Positions 17,639 through 27,104 of a stretch of 64,000 nucleotides of DNA are shown here, in pieces; the stretch's first letter is position 1, and every line of letters begins with the position of its first letter. This DNA comes from AP-15 sp963716115 (GTDB lineage: Bacteria; Pseudomonadota; Alphaproteobacteria; ATCC43930; CGMCC-115725): assembly GCA_963716115.1 (NCBI GenBank), contig CAVQSZ010000017.1, forward strand, positions 124,001 through 188,000. Reading direction: 5' to 3'. The notes under the pieces are model-generated. The model worked only from the letters and a program-made list of their open reading frames with translations, was not told the origin of the DNA and made no database searches. A program made the translations under genes and the position numbers.

Positions 17639-18490
17639 CTACGGCCGGGTGACCGGGCCGCGGGGGTCCGGGACGCTCGCCGCCATCTCCTTCCAGTCCT
17701 TCGACCACGGGGTCAGGGGCCGCGGCACGGCGGCGCCGTCGACCCGGATCTCGTCGACATGCTCGTTGAAAAAAGCGAGATGGCCCTTGATCTTCGGGCA
17801 TTCCGCGATCGGGTCGGGATAGCTCCACACCAGATCCTCGAACAGCCGGTCGCCGACCTTCACCGAATAATACCGCGCCTTGCCCTTGTACGGGCAGCGG
17901 GTGGCTTTTTCGCTCGGGACAAGGAGGTCCATGCGGACATCCTCGGGCGGGATGTAGTAGCGCGTCGGCAGCCGCGTCTCGAACAGGAAGCGCGCCCGCC
18001 GCGTCTCGGCGACGATCTCGCCGCCGACCACGACCTGCACCGGCCGCGACGACTGGATCACGTCGACCCGCTTGTAGGGGTCGCGCGGGTGGACGAAGAT
18101 TTCCTCGTCCTCCTCGCGCCAGGCGTCGACGCGGTCCCAGTAGAACGCGACGAAATCCTTGATTGCGCTGACCTCGTCGAAGGGCTCCGGATAGCCCCAG
18201 ACCGCGTTTTCCGCGGATCTGCCGCCGGCCGCGATCGTCCAGTACGACGCCGTTCCCTTGTACGGGCAAAAGGTGTGGTGGTCGGTCGCGGTCATCAGGT
18301 CGAGGCGCACATCGGCGCGCGGGAAGTAATAGACCGGCAAATGCCGGGTCTCGAACAACAGATGCGCGCCGGTGCTGTCGGCGACGGTCTCGCCGTTCAA
18401 TTCGACGCGCACGCGGCGCGGCGAGGGCTCGAACGCGATCTTGTAGTCGGGGTTGGTCTTGAACCCGGATTGGCGGGGTTGCGCGGCCAT
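17639..18490 (-). CDS. Tandem DUF427 protein
   Basis: A 283-residue protein; ATG 18490 follows GGAGGCGATC. Two copies of the DUF427 fold are visible: RVRVELNGETVADSTGAHLLFE with FCPYKGTASYW in the first half, and PVQVVVGGEIVAETRRARFLFE with RCPYKGKARYYSV in the second. Each has the conserved CPYKG motif. Function of the family is unknown. It converges with tetR at a 15-base gap and is monocistronic as far as seen. Confidence 0.85.
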   Translation of the reverse strand: MAAQPRQSGFKTNPDYKIAFEPSPRRVRVELNGETVADSTGAHLLFETRHLPVYYFPRADVRLDLMTATDHHTFCPYKGTASYWTIAAGGRSAENAVWGYPEPFDEVSAIKDFVAFYWDRVDAWREEDEEIFVHPRDPYKRVDVIQSSRPVQVVVGGEIVAETRRARFLFETRLPTRYYIPPEDVRMDLLVPSEKATRCPYKGKARYYSVKVGDRLFEDLVWSYPDPIAECPKIKGHLAFFNEHVDEIRVDGAAVPRPLTPWSKDWKEMAASVPDPRGPVTRP

Positions 18491-18595
18491 GATCGCCTCC
18501 TGGCGGTGTCGCGGCAGCATGCTCCCGGCCCGGGCGGACGACAAGGCCCGGGCCTATCGCAAGGGGCCTTTAGCAAGGGGCCGATAGCAGGGGGC

Positions 18596-20620
18596 TTATC
18601 GCAGCAGGGCGGCGATGGCGGCGGCCTGGGCGGGGTCGCCGCCGCGATCCTTGAGGTAGTCCGACGGCCGGCGGCCGGCGCTGTCGGGCTTGGCCGCGGC
18701 GGCGCCTTGCGCGAGCAGCAGGCGCACCATCTCGGGCGAGGCGCGCTCGACGGCGTAGGACAGCGCGGTGCGCCCCGGGGCCTCGCCCGCGGCCGCGTCG
18801 CCGCGCATGCATAAGGGATCGCCGGTCCGGTCGGTCTGCGCCACCGCGTCCCCGGCCCCCGCATCGGGTGCGGCGCCGTGCGCCAGCAGGATCGCGGCCG
18901 CCTCGGTGAGGTCGAGCCGGGCCGCGGCCATCAGCGGCGTGCGGCCCGAGGCGCCGGCGCGGTTCGGGTCGAGGCCGAGCCCGAGCAAGGCGCGCAACGT
19001 CTGCGGATGCTCCAGCGCGTCGGTGACGAGCGGCTCGTCGAGATCGCCCTCGACACCCTTGGCGATCGCCCTCGGCTCCGGGCCGAGCGCCGCGACGAGC
19101 GCGGCGGTGTCCCCGGCCAGCGCTTTTTGCTGGAGGTCGCGCCGTTGCGCGTAATCGGGCGCGAGCAGCGCGGTCGCGGCCTCGTCGTCGGGATCGAGCT
19201 CGAAGCCGTCGGCGACCACCCGGTCGACATAGAGCGAGGCGAGCCGCTGCGCGTCCCCGGCGGCGCGGCCGAACTCGCGGATGTAGAACGGCGCCAGCGC
19301 CCTGACGGCGGCGTCGCGCGCGGCGGCGTAAGCGCGGTATCGCCGCGCCGCCTCCGGCCCGGTCAGCGCGCGGTTGCGCAGATAGAGCGCCACGCGCCCG
19401 GCGCCGACCCGGCCCGGCGGGTCGCGGTCGAGGACCCATGGCCGGTATGCCGCGTGGTCGGCGAGCGCGCGCGCCGCCTCGCCGGCGGCCGAGCACAGCC
19501 GGCCGGTCGGCAGCAAAGGGCCGACCGCCCGCTTCAACGCCTCCATCTCTGGCAGCGCCAGCGCGGGGTCCGCCGCTCGGGCGAACGGGACATGCGCGTC
19601 GAAGACGCAGGCGCGGTGGAGCTGCGCCGGCCCCAGGAGCTGGTAGACGCCGAGGTCGCCGGGCTTGCCCGGGGCCGGCTTCATCGGCGCCAGCAGGTAG
19701 ACATGCCCGTCCTGGCGGAAGAAGCGCGGCATCTCGTCGGCGCTCGCCCTCGCCTCGTCGGCAAAGGCGGCCCGCGGCCCGGCCGGCGGCTTCCTCGGGT
19801 CGGGGCGCGGCAGCTTGGCGAGGTCGATGACCGGCTCGGCCGCCATTCGCACGCTCTGCGCCAAAGGCCGGCCGCCGCGGCCGATCGCGCTCAACAGCGC
19901 CGCCGGCGAGGCGAAGGCCCGGTATTCGGCCGTGCCGGGCCCGGGGCCGCCATCCTCGTCGAGCCACAGCAGCACCGGGAAGGGCTTGTCCTGGTTGTAG
20001 GCGTCGATGTCGGCGCGCAGCACCATCGGCGCCTCGCCGAGGCCGGCGATCGGGGCAAAGCCGATCTCGCGCTCGCCGAGCGGGTCGACGACAGCGCCGG
20101 GGCCGAGAAAGCCCGCGACAAGGTCGCGCTCGAGGTCCTCGCAGAGCGCCGTGCCGGCGCCTTCGACGATCGACGGGCGAAACCGCAGCTGCGGCCATGC
20201 CGCCGCGTTGCGCTCCCAGCCGAGCACCGCGACGCGGTGCTCGTAGATCCGCGACAGGCAGGCGACGGCGACCTGGCGCGCGGCGTCCTCGGGCGCGGCG
20301 TCGGGCCGCAGTCCCGCGGCCGCCGGGCACGCCGCCTCGCGCTGATCGAGCCATCGCCGCTGCTCGGCCAGCCGGGCCTCGCGCCGGGCTTGGCTGGTCG
20401 CCCCCTTCGCGGCGTCGGCCAAGGCCTCGGCCATCGCCGCGTCGAGGGCGGAGAGCGACGGCTCCGCGCAGAGCAGCCGCTCGACCGGCGCCTTGGCCGC
20501 GGCGCAGGCGGCGATGGCGGGCCGGCCGACGCTGAGCAGCAGCGCGGCGGCCGGCAGCGCGGCGGCCGGCAGGCCGAGCCGCCACGGCGAAAAAATCTTT
20601 CGTCCTGTGAGCCGGGTCAC
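18596..20620 (-). CDS. Secreted LprI-like/ankyrin-repeat protein
   Basis: About 674 residues from GTG 20620, with a signal peptide (RLGLPAAALPAAALLLSVGRPAIA). Right after it comes CAAAKAPVERLLCAEPSLSALDAAMAEAL, the DUF1311/LprI-type lysozyme-inhibitor-like motif with paired cysteines. The middle 300 residues are unassigned. The C-terminal third contains ankyrin-like repeats (SGRTPLMAAARLDLTEAAAILLAHGA and PGRTALSYAVERASPEMVRLLLAQGA types). Probably a periplasmic protein of unknown role. The start is uncertain because the frame remains open upstream. Confidence 0.68.
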   Translation of the reverse strand: MTRLTGRKIFSPWRLGLPAAALPAAALLLSVGRPAIAACAAAKAPVERLLCAEPSLSALDAAMAEALADAAKGATSQARREARLAEQRRWLDQREAACPAAAGLRPDAAPEDAARQVAVACLSRIYEHRVAVLGWERNAAAWPQLRFRPSIVEGAGTALCEDLERDLVAGFLGPGAVVDPLGEREIGFAPIAGLGEAPMVLRADIDAYNQDKPFPVLLWLDEDGGPGPGTAEYRAFASPAALLSAIGRGGRPLAQSVRMAAEPVIDLAKLPRPDPRKPPAGPRAAFADEARASADEMPRFFRQDGHVYLLAPMKPAPGKPGDLGVYQLLGPAQLHRACVFDAHVPFARAADPALALPEMEALKRAVGPLLPTGRLCSAAGEAARALADHAAYRPWVLDRDPPGRVGAGRVALYLRNRALTGPEAARRYRAYAAARDAAVRALAPFYIREFGRAAGDAQRLASLYVDRVVADGFELDPDDEAATALLAPDYAQRRDLQQKALAGDTAALVAALGPEPRAIAKGVEGDLDEPLVTDALEHPQTLRALLGLGLDPNRAGASGRTPLMAAARLDLTEAAAILLAHGAAPDAGAGDAVAQTDRTGDPLCMRGDAAAGEAPGRTALSYAVERASPEMVRLLLAQGAAAAKPDSAGRRPSDYLKDRGGDPAQAAAIAALLR

Positions 20621-20698
20621 AGCGGCTTTCGGCGCAAAGCGAAATATGTGCAGGAGCGGCGACAGCGGCGTCTGGGGACTTTGAGTTGGGAGAGCGCC

Positions 20699-20999
20699 AT
20701 GCGGCTTATTTCCGTCTACTGCCTCACCCTCGCCATGGCCAGCCTTGTTGCGTTGCCGCCGGCCGCCCAGATCGCGCGGTCGCCGGACCGGGCAGGCGCC
20801 GCAGGTCAGGATCTGCTCGAGCGGGATCGACAGGATCGACACGCTGCTCGACGCTGTCTCGGACGAAACCGGGGTCGCGCCGGCCGTGCGCGATGTGGAG
20901 ATCGCCCGGAGCATGATGGGCGAGGCGGACTACAAGGGCTGCGCGACCTATCTCGATAGTGCGATGAGAACGCTGAAGGCCGGCCGCTCGGCCCGGTGA
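20699..20999 (+). CDS. Small exported protein (apparent frameshift near 20815)
   Basis: ATG 20699 follows GGGAGAGCGCC and encodes a signal peptide (MRLISVYCLTLAMASLVALP). After about 40 residues the frame becomes arginine-rich nonsense. A second frame continues with IDRIDTLLDAVSDETG and MMGEADYKGCATYLDSAM to the stop at 20999. Joining the two by a one-base shift gives a plausible 99-residue secreted protein of unknown function. It is divergent from the LprI/ankyrin gene. Moderately sure only. Confidence 0.45.
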
Positions 21000-21013
21000 G
21001 GGGACTTGCGGCG

Positions 21014-21487
21014 CTACGCCGAGACCTCGTCGCGCTCGATTGCGAGGGCGTGCGCGAGCAGGTTCGCCTTCATCTGGATCAGCATTTCGAGGAGGCGGAC
21101 GCGGTCGGGCTCGGCGATCGCGTCGAGCGCGTCCTCGCGGACCTCGGCGGCGAGCGCGAAGATCCGGTCGAGCAATGGATAGGCCGCCTCGGTCAGGTAG
21201 AGGAGATGGGCGCGGCGGTCCTTGGGGTCGGGCCGGCGCTCGACCAGCCGCGCCGACTGGAGCCGGTCCAGGAGGCGGGCCAGCGTGATCGGCTCGAGAT
21301 CGAGGATTTGCGCCAGCGCCGCCTGGTTGATGCCCTCCTGGCGCGCCAGATGGGCGAGCACCGAGGCCTGCGCCCGCGTCAGCCCGAGGGCGGCGGCGCG
21401 GGCCCGCTGCTCGAACCGCTTGCGCAACAGGCGAGCCACGTCGCTCAGAACAAAGCCGAGGGTGCGGCTGGGGATTTCGTGCTTCAT
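21014..21487 (-). CDS. MarR family transcriptional regulator
   Basis: A 157-residue protein beginning MKHEIPSRTLGFVLSDVARLLRK. The winged helix is recognised by LTRAQASVLAHLARQEGINQAALAQ and the wing by RLLDRLQSARLVERRPDPKDRRAHLLYLT-type sequence at about 60-100. It lies divergent from the molybdenum hydroxylase operon with a 147-base gap and probably controls it in response to a small aromatic or similar ligand. Confidence 0.88.
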   Translation of the reverse strand: MKHEIPSRTLGFVLSDVARLLRKRFEQRARAAALGLTRAQASVLAHLARQEGINQAALAQILDLEPITLARLLDRLQSARLVERRPDPKDRRAHLLYLTEAAYPLLDRIFALAAEVREDALDAIAEPDRVRLLEMLIQMKANLLAHALAIERDEVSA

Positions 21488-21634
21488 GGCGGCCCCAACG
21501 TGATTATAAGCACGCATACCATATGCCGCCTCATCGTCGGCATCCCGCGCAAACCCGCATGCCAGACATGTTGACAGCGCCGGGCGGGGGTGTTGCAGTT
21601 CCGCGCGCCGGCGGATGGGGATCGGGTGGCGCTG

Positions 21635-22462
21635 ATGAAGGCTCCTGCGTTCGATTACGTCAGGCCGCGCAGCCTCGGCGAGGCGGTCGAGCTGCTGGCG
21701 AAGGGCGCCGGCGAGGCGCGGGTCATGGCCGGCGGCCAGTCGCTGGTGGCGATGATGAATTTGCGCGTCGTCTCGCCCGGGCTGGTGATCGACATCGCCC
21801 GTCTGCCGGAGCTGGCGGCGGTGGCGGAGGCGGCCGACGCGGTGACCCTCGGGGCCTGCGTGACGCATGCCGCGATCGAGGACGGGCGGGTCGCCGACCC
21901 GTCGCGCGGGCTGATGCCGCGCGCCGCCGCGACCCTCGCCTATCGCGCGATCCGCAACCGCGGCACGATCGGCGGCAGCCTCGCCCTCTCGGACCCCGCG
22001 GCCGAATGGCCCTGCGTGCTGGCGGCGCTCGACGCCGAGGTGGCCGTGTGCGGCCCGAACGGGCGGCGCTCGATCAAATGCGCCGAGCTCGGCACCGGGA
22101 TCTTCGAGACGCAGCTCGCCGAGGACGAGATCCTCGAGAGCGTGCGCATCCCCAAGCTCTCCCCCGAGGCGCGCTGGGGCTATGTCAAGCTCAGCCGAAA
22201 ATCGGGCGAGTTCGCCACCGCGCTCGCCGTGGTCGTCGTCGATCGCGGGCGCGGCCGGGTGGCAGCGGGCGCCGCCAACGGGGCGCCGCTGGTGCTGGGC
22301 GACACCTCGCGGCTGATCGCGAACGGCGGGCGCGACGAGGGGGCATTGCGCGGCGCCGTCGCCGCCGATCTCGACCGCGCCGCGGACCGCCATTTCGACG
22401 CGTTTGAGCGCCACCTGCACGCCGTCGCCGCCTTCCGCGCGGTCAAGCAGGCCTGGGCATGA
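21635..22462 (+). CDS. Molybdenum hydroxylase FAD-binding subunit (CoxM/XdhB type)
   Basis: A 275-residue subunit from ATG 21635. The FAD-binding domain shows AFDYVRPRSLGEAVELLA, MAGGQSLVAMMNLR near residue 34, and the second flavin motif RNRGTIGGSLALSDPAAEWP near 105; the C-terminal CO_deh_flav_C domain ends ERHLHAVAAFRAVKQ. It shuttles electrons from the iron-sulfur subunit to a final acceptor. Its stop overlaps the next start (ATGA). Confidence 0.9.
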   Translation: MKAPAFDYVRPRSLGEAVELLAKGAGEARVMAGGQSLVAMMNLRVVSPGLVIDIARLPELAAVAEAADAVTLGACVTHAAIEDGRVADPSRGLMPRAAATLAYRAIRNRGTIGGSLALSDPAAEWPCVLAALDAEVAVCGPNGRRSIKCAELGTGIFETQLAEDEILESVRIPKLSPEARWGYVKLSRKSGEFATALAVVVVDRGRGRVAAGAANGAPLVLGDTSRLIANGGRDEGALRGAVAADLDRAADRHFDAFERHLHAVAAFRAVKQAWA

Positions 22463-22944
22463 CCGCGATCCGTCTCACCCTCAACGGCGCCGCGATCGCC
22501 GACGACGCGCCGCCGCGCCTGTCCTTGGCCGACTGGCTGCGCGAGCGGCGCAATCTGACCGGGACCCATCTCGGCTGCGAGCACGGCGTGTGCGGCGCCT
22601 GCACGGTGCTGGTCGACGGCGAGCCGGCGCGCGCCTGCCTCGTCCTCGCCGTCGCCTGCGACGGGTGCGAGGTGCGGACCATCGAGGGCTTTGCCGGCGA
22701 CCCGGCGATGGCGGCGCTGCGCGACAGCTTTCACCGCCGGCACGCGCTGCAATGCGGCTTTTGCACGCCCGGAATGCTGATCGCAGCGCGCGACCTGATC
22801 CGCCGCGGCCGGGCCGGCTCCGAGCGCGAGATCCGCGACGGCCTGGCCGGCAATCTCTGCCGCTGCACCGGCTACACCAACATCGTCGCGGCGATCGCCG
22901 ATGCCGCCGCGGCGCAGGCAAGGGAGCCCGCCGATGCCGAATGA
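22459..22944 (+). CDS. Molybdenum hydroxylase 2Fe-2S subunit (CoxS type)
   Basis: A 161-residue subunit. The plant-ferredoxin-type cluster is GCEHGVCGACTVLVDG, and the second cluster is formed by LQCGFCTPGML and NLCRCTGYTNIVAAI. These are the two [2Fe-2S] centres that pass electrons from the molybdenum centre to FAD. Overlaps both neighbours, so a single transcript and 1:1:1 assembly are likely. Confidence 0.95.
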   Translation: MTAIRLTLNGAAIADDAPPRLSLADWLRERRNLTGTHLGCEHGVCGACTVLVDGEPARACLVLAVACDGCEVRTIEGFAGDPAMAALRDSFHRRHALQCGFCTPGMLIAARDLIRRGRAGSEREIRDGLAGNLCRCTGYTNIVAAIADAAAAQAREPADAE

Positions 22945-25286
22945 CGCCTGGGGGATCGGCGCCTCGCTGCTGCGCCGCGAGGACGAGCGCCATCTGCACG
23001 GCCGCGGCGAGTTCGTGTCCGACGTCAAATTGCCGGGCACGATGGAGGTGGCGTTTGTCCGCAGCCCGCACGCGCACGCCCGGATCAGGTCGATCTCGGT
23101 CCCGCCCGAGGCGAAGGGCCGGGTGTTTGCGGCGGCGGATCTGCCGCGGGTCCGTCCGATCCGCATCGTGACCCAGGCGGCCGGCGCGAAGTCGCCGTCC
23201 TGGCCGCCGCTCGCCACCGACAAGGTCCGCTATGTCGGCGAGGCGATCGCCGCCTGCATCGCCCCCTCGCGCGGCGAGGCCGAGGACCTCGCCAACGCCG
23301 TTTCGGTCGATTTCGAGGTTCTCGACGCGGTGGTCGACGCCCCTCGCGACATGCGCGGCAGCCGCCACCTGATCCATGAGAGCTGGGGCGACAACCTCTA
23401 TCTCGAGCGGGTGTTCGAGGGCGGCGACATCGAGGCTGCGGCCCGTGCCGCCGAGGTCACGGTCAGCCGCGAGTACCGCATGCGCCGGCAGTCGGGGGCG
23501 CCGCTCGAAGGACGCGCCGTGCTCGCCTACCGCGACCATCGGCTCGACGAGGTCGTGGTGTATGCCTCGACCCAGACCCCGCATACCGTGCGCGTCGCGT
23601 TGGGCGAGATCCTGGGGCTCGACCTGCGCCGGATTCGCGTCGTCGCCCCCGATGTCGGCGGCGGCTTCGGGCCGAAGGCGCGGCTCTATCCGGAGGAGAT
23701 CATCCTGGCCGCGCTGGCCCTGGAGCTCGACCACCCGGTGCGCTGGGTCGAGGACCGTGGCGAGCATCTGACGACCGCGGCGCACACCCGCGACCACCAC
23801 TACAAGGTGACCGCCTACGCCGACCGCCAGGGCCGCATCCTCGGGGTCGACGCCGAGATCGTCGTCGACGCCGGCGCCTACGGGCTGTGGCCGCAAGGGC
23901 CGTACCAGGAGGCGGCGATGGCCGCGTGCAACCTGCCGGGGCCGTACACGATCCCCAATTACCGCGCGCGCGCCGCCACCGTCGCGACCAACAAGGCGCC
24001 GCTCGGCCCCTATCGCGGGGTCGGCCGGCCGGGCGCCTGCTTTGCGATCGAGCGGACGATCGACGAGGTCGCCCGCGCGGTCGGGCGCGAGCCCAACGAG
24101 GTGCGGGCGCTCAACATGGTGCGGCCGGATCAGATGCCGTTCACGACGGTCGGCGGCATGCGCTTCGACAACGGCGACTACCCGGCGAGCGTGCGGCTCT
24201 GCGCCGAGCTGTTGGACATGCCGGCGGTACGGGCGCGGCAGCGGCGCGGCGAGCCTGATGGAAAGCTGATCGGCATCGGCTTTGCCGCCTTCGCCGAGCA
24301 GACCGCGCACGGGGCGGCCGAGTTCGTCTCGCGCGGGGCCTCGATCATCCCGGGCTTCGAGAGCTGCACCGCGCGCATCCTGGCCGACGGCAGCCTCGTG
24401 CTGATGGTCGGCATCCAGTCGCACGGCCAGGGGCTGGAGACGGCGTTGTCGCAGGTCGCCGCCCACGAGCTCGGGATCGACCCGGAGCGGATCGCGGTGC
24501 GCCACGGCGACACCGCGACGACGGCCTTCGGCTTCGGCACCTTCGCCTCGCGCAGCATGGTGATGTCGGGGGGCGCGGTGGCGCGGGCGAGCCGCATGTT
24601 GCGCGACAAGCTCTGCCGGATCGGCGCGCATCTGCTGCAATGCGACGCCGGCCGAGGTGCGCTGCGAGGGCGGCGAGGTGAAGGGGCCGCAGGGCTCGGT
24701 GCCGATCGCCGAGATCGCCAAGGTCGCGCATCTTCGAATGGACGGGCTGCCGCCCGGCGAGGACCCGCTGCTCGACGCGACCGCGACCTACGAGCCGGGG
24801 ATCGGCACCGGCGTCTTCTCCTATGCGACGCACGGCGCGGTCGTCGCCGTCGACCCGGAGACCGGCTCGGTCGAATTGCTCGATTTCGCGGTCGCCGAGG
24901 ATTGCGGCACGATGGTCAACCCGATGATCGTCGAAGGCCAGATCCGGGGCGGCGTCGTGCAGGGGATCGGCACCGCCCTCTACGAGGAGATCCCCTACGA
25001 CGAGGCCGGCCAGCCGCTCGCCGCCACCCTCGCCGACTATCTGATGCCGGGCGCCGCCGAATTGCCGGCGATCAAGATCGGCCACCTGCACACCCCGGCC
25101 ACGGCGACCGAATACGGCATGAAAGGCATGGGCGAAGGCGGCGCCGTCGCCCCGCCCGCCGCGATCGCCAACGCGGTGCGCGACGCCCTCGCCTCAATCG
25201 GCGCCGAAGTCAACGAAACCCCGATCACCCCGCGCCGGGTGCTGGCGGCGATAGGACAGATGCGAGAAGGGTCAGCAAAGCCGTGA
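22934..25286 (+). CDS. Molybdenum hydroxylase large subunit (CoxL/XdhA type; apparent frameshift near 24640)
   Basis: About 783 residues if repaired. ATG 22934 opens with GIGASLLRREDERHLHGRGEFVSDVKL. VRYVGEAIAA and DVGGGFGPKARLYPEE are typical molybdopterin-binding blocks, GPYRGVGRPGA occupies the active-site loop, and GMGEGGAVAPP near the C-terminus carries the catalytic glutamate. The loop lacks the Cys of form-I CO dehydrogenase (AYRCSFR), so a CO substrate is unlikely; an aldehyde or N-heterocycle is more probable. At about 24640 the frame slips by one base (LLQCD, then AEVRCEGGEVKG in the next frame). No maturation genes are nearby. Confidence 0.88.
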
Positions 25287-25383
25287 GGCGCGCGGGGACG
25301 GGTTACCCGAGATCTCTCCTTGCCGGCGAAGGTCGCTTCACCCAACCGACAGCCGCCGCTTAAGGACGCGACTCCGCCCTCGT

Positions 25384-25761
25384 TCAAGCCGCTCGATCAT
25401 TGCGGGACGGGCGGATCAGCACCTCGGCCGAGATGCCGAGCTTGTCGTGTAGGCGGCGAATCATGTTGATCGACAGATTGCGGCGGCGGTTCAGCACCTC
25501 GGCGACCCGCGTGCGCGTGCCGAGGAGCCCCTCCAGATCCTTGCGGGTCAGGTTCTGCTGCTCCATCCGGAACTTGATCGCTTCCACCGGGTCCGGCGGA
25601 TCGATCGGGTGATGCTCGCTTTCGTACGAATCGATCAGCGTGGCCAGCACGTCGAGGCGGTCGCCTTCGGGTGTGCCCGAGCGCGCGCCCCACAGCCGCT
25701 CGACCTCGGCCAGCGCCGCGTCGTAATCCGCCGCGGTATGGATCGGTTTGATTTCATTCAT
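25384..25761 (-). CDS. higA: HigA-like antitoxin (XRE family)
   Basis: A 125-residue protein. ATG 25761 follows AAGGAGGTTGACC. The N-terminal part has HTAADYDAALAEVERLW, typical of HigA. A Cro/C1 helix-turn-helix is at residues 70-115 (MEQQNLTRKDLEGLLGTRTRVAEVLNRRRNLS). It would neutralise the HigB toxin and repress the operon. The toxin gene precedes it and overlaps by 8 bases, the usual hig order. Confidence 0.88.
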   Translation of the reverse strand: MNEIKPIHTAADYDAALAEVERLWGARSGTPEGDRLDVLATLIDSYESEHHPIDPPDPVEAIKFRMEQQNLTRKDLEGLLGTRTRVAEVLNRRRNLSINMIRRLHDKLGISAEVLIRPSRNDRAA

Positions 25762-26074
25762 GGTCAACCTCCTTGACGCTGATGTGATTATAATCGCTGT
25801 GCGTCCCGAGCCACTTAACCCAAACAATTCCCTTCTCGAAATCCACCGCCGCCACCAGTCGATAGGCGTTGCCTCTGATGTTGAACACGATCCGATCGCT
25901 CGAAACGATGCTCGCGGATCCGTAGAGCCGCTTAACATCGGCGGTGCTCGACCATCTCGCCTTTCGCACCTCGGCAAACCAGGCATCGAGCGCTGCCTTG
26001 AGCGCCGGCTGATCTCTGTGCCCGCCGCGGGACTCAACGAACTCGCGAAGCGTCCGCCGGGCGATAATTCGCAT
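25754..26074 (-). CDS. higB: HigB-like mRNA interferase toxin
   Basis: A 106-residue basic protein from ATG 26074 (MRIIARRTLREFVES, the common HigB opening). WFAEVRKARWSSTADVKRLYG and FNIRGNAYRLVAAVDFEKGIVWVKWLGTHSDYN match the HigB_toxin family (PF09907). It would cut mRNA on the ribosome unless bound by HigA. A remnant of a molybdenum-hydroxylase gene lies directly upstream (26111-26178), which suggests that the pair arrived by insertion or rearrangement. Confidence 0.9.
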   Translation of the reverse strand: MRIIARRTLREFVESRGGHRDQPALKAALDAWFAEVRKARWSSTADVKRLYGSASIVSSDRIVFNIRGNAYRLVAAVDFEKGIVWVKWLGTHSDYNHISVKEVDHE

Positions 26075-26110
26075 GCTCAAGAGATAGCGCGTGCCCATTT
26101 TGGGCGCAAG

Positions 26111-26178
26111 CCAGTCGCATGGGCAGGGGCTGGAGACGGCGTTGCCGCAGGTCGCCGCCCACGCGCTCGGGATCGCCG
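26111..26178 (+). pseudogene. Fragment of a CoxL-type gene
   Basis: A 68-base stretch that matches 24415-24482 of the large-subunit gene at about 63 of 68 bases (shared block CAGGGGCTGGAGACGGCGTT). It encodes the HGQGLETAL-Q-AA motif but has no start, stop or domain context. It is either a relic of a second hydroxylase gene or a partial duplication. The following 26180-26280 carries a short stretch resembling the repeats around 32265-32521 (CCGGCCATCCAC, GTGGAT). Confidence 0.7.
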
Positions 26179-26288
26179 ACCGAAAGACTTTATTGTCTCA
26201 GCCGGACCTGTTCCGGCCATCCACAATAACGTGGATACGCGGGACAGGCCCGCGCAAGACGAAAATGCACGACCGGACCCATGCCATG

Positions 26289-26780
26289 TCAGCCGTCTGC
26301 CCGGCCGTCGGCTGGTTCGGCTTCCTCGAGCCGGCGCAGGCGCCGCTCGAACTCGCTTGAATCGATCGCCCGCAGGTAGGTTTCGATGGTTTGCGACAGC
26401 GCGAACGCCTCGCCGGCGGTGATCCGGCCGCGCGCCGCGGCGACGATCAGCGCCTCCATTGCCGGGGCGATGTCCGCGGGGCTGCGGATCGGCGGCAAAT
26501 CGACCGAGAACGGCTGCTCGCGGCGGGGCGCGACGATGCGGTCGAGGCACATCCGCAGCGCCGCCGGATCGCCGGAGAGCGCCATGTCGACCGCTTTGCG
26601 CGCCAGGGTCTCGGCCTCGCCGTCGAGCAATATCGCCGCCGCCCGCGTCCCGCGATTGACCGCGCCGCGCGGCCGCCCCTGCGGATTGCCCGATTGCCCC
26701 TTGCGAAACGGCCGCCCCGGCCCCCGCTTCGCTGTTGCCGCTGTTTTTTGCAGCGAAATATCAGCCAGCTCTCCGTTCAT
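26289..26780 (-). CDS. DUF5681 domain protein
   Basis: A 163-residue protein. ATG 26780 (site GGGAGAG) was preferred to an upstream ATG at 26813. The sequence GPGRPFRKGQSGNPQGRPRGAVNRGTRAAAILLDGEAE is the DUF5681 signature, commonly found in phage-related or mobile regions of alphaproteobacteria, sometimes next to terminase genes. Rest is helical and charged (FERRLRRLEEAEP). Function unknown; no other phage gene is seen here. Confidence 0.78.
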   Translation of the reverse strand: MNGELADISLQKTAATAKRGPGRPFRKGQSGNPQGRPRGAVNRGTRAAAILLDGEAETLARKAVDMALSGDPAALRMCLDRIVAPRREQPFSVDLPPIRSPADIAPAMEALIVAAARGRITAGEAFALSQTIETYLRAIDSSEFERRLRRLEEAEPADGRADG

Positions 26781-27104
26781 CGTCGCTCTCTCCCGTGCCA
26801 AAAAGCCCGCCATGAGGCCGGCGCCGAACCGAGGGAAATAGCATACGATTATGGCAATTTAAGCATTGTCGGTCTTGCGGTATCGACATAACACCCGAGC
26901 GGATGATGGGCTGCGGCGCATTCGCGGTGGTTGCGGTCGAGCTGCGGACCGAGCAGCAGAATTGCGGCGAGGCGGCGGGCCGTTGCCTGAACGTGGCTGA
27001 CTGCGGCGCCGGAGCTCCCGTGGGACCGGCAAAAAAAGAAGCGGCGCGGGAGCTGTCCCGGCGCCGCGTATTTGCCCGAGAACCGTGCCTGGGGCGGCCG
27101 CGTA
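26781..27104. other. Intergenic stretch with terminator
   Basis: 324 bases between DUF5681 and the sugar dehydrogenase. The first 100 bases are AT-richer (ACGATTATGGCAATTTAAGC) and may hold the promoter of the DUF5681 gene. The end holds the terminator at 27031-27067. No convincing gene. Confidence 0.5.
27031..27067 (-). terminator. Intrinsic terminator of the sugar dehydrogenase gene
   Basis: On the minus strand a GC hairpin (GCGGCGCCGGGA, loop, TCCCGCGCCGC with one bulged base) is followed by TTCTTTTTTT. It lies 38 bases past the stop of the dehydrogenase gene at 27105. A textbook rho-independent terminator. Confidence 0.8.

Noticed and set aside
23900..24100. CO dehydrogenase assignment for the hydroxylase
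   Set aside because: The active-site loop reads GPYRGVGRPGA and lacks the cysteine of true CO dehydrogenase (AYRCSFR), so only the general family was named.
22481..24721. A 746-codon frame antisense to the molybdenum hydroxylase genes
   Set aside because: Shadow of the sense genes, which carry clear cofactor motifs.
26197..26280. A transposon end near the HigBA genes
   Set aside because: The inverted pieces resemble the common intergenic repeats at 32265-32521; no transposase or target duplication was found.
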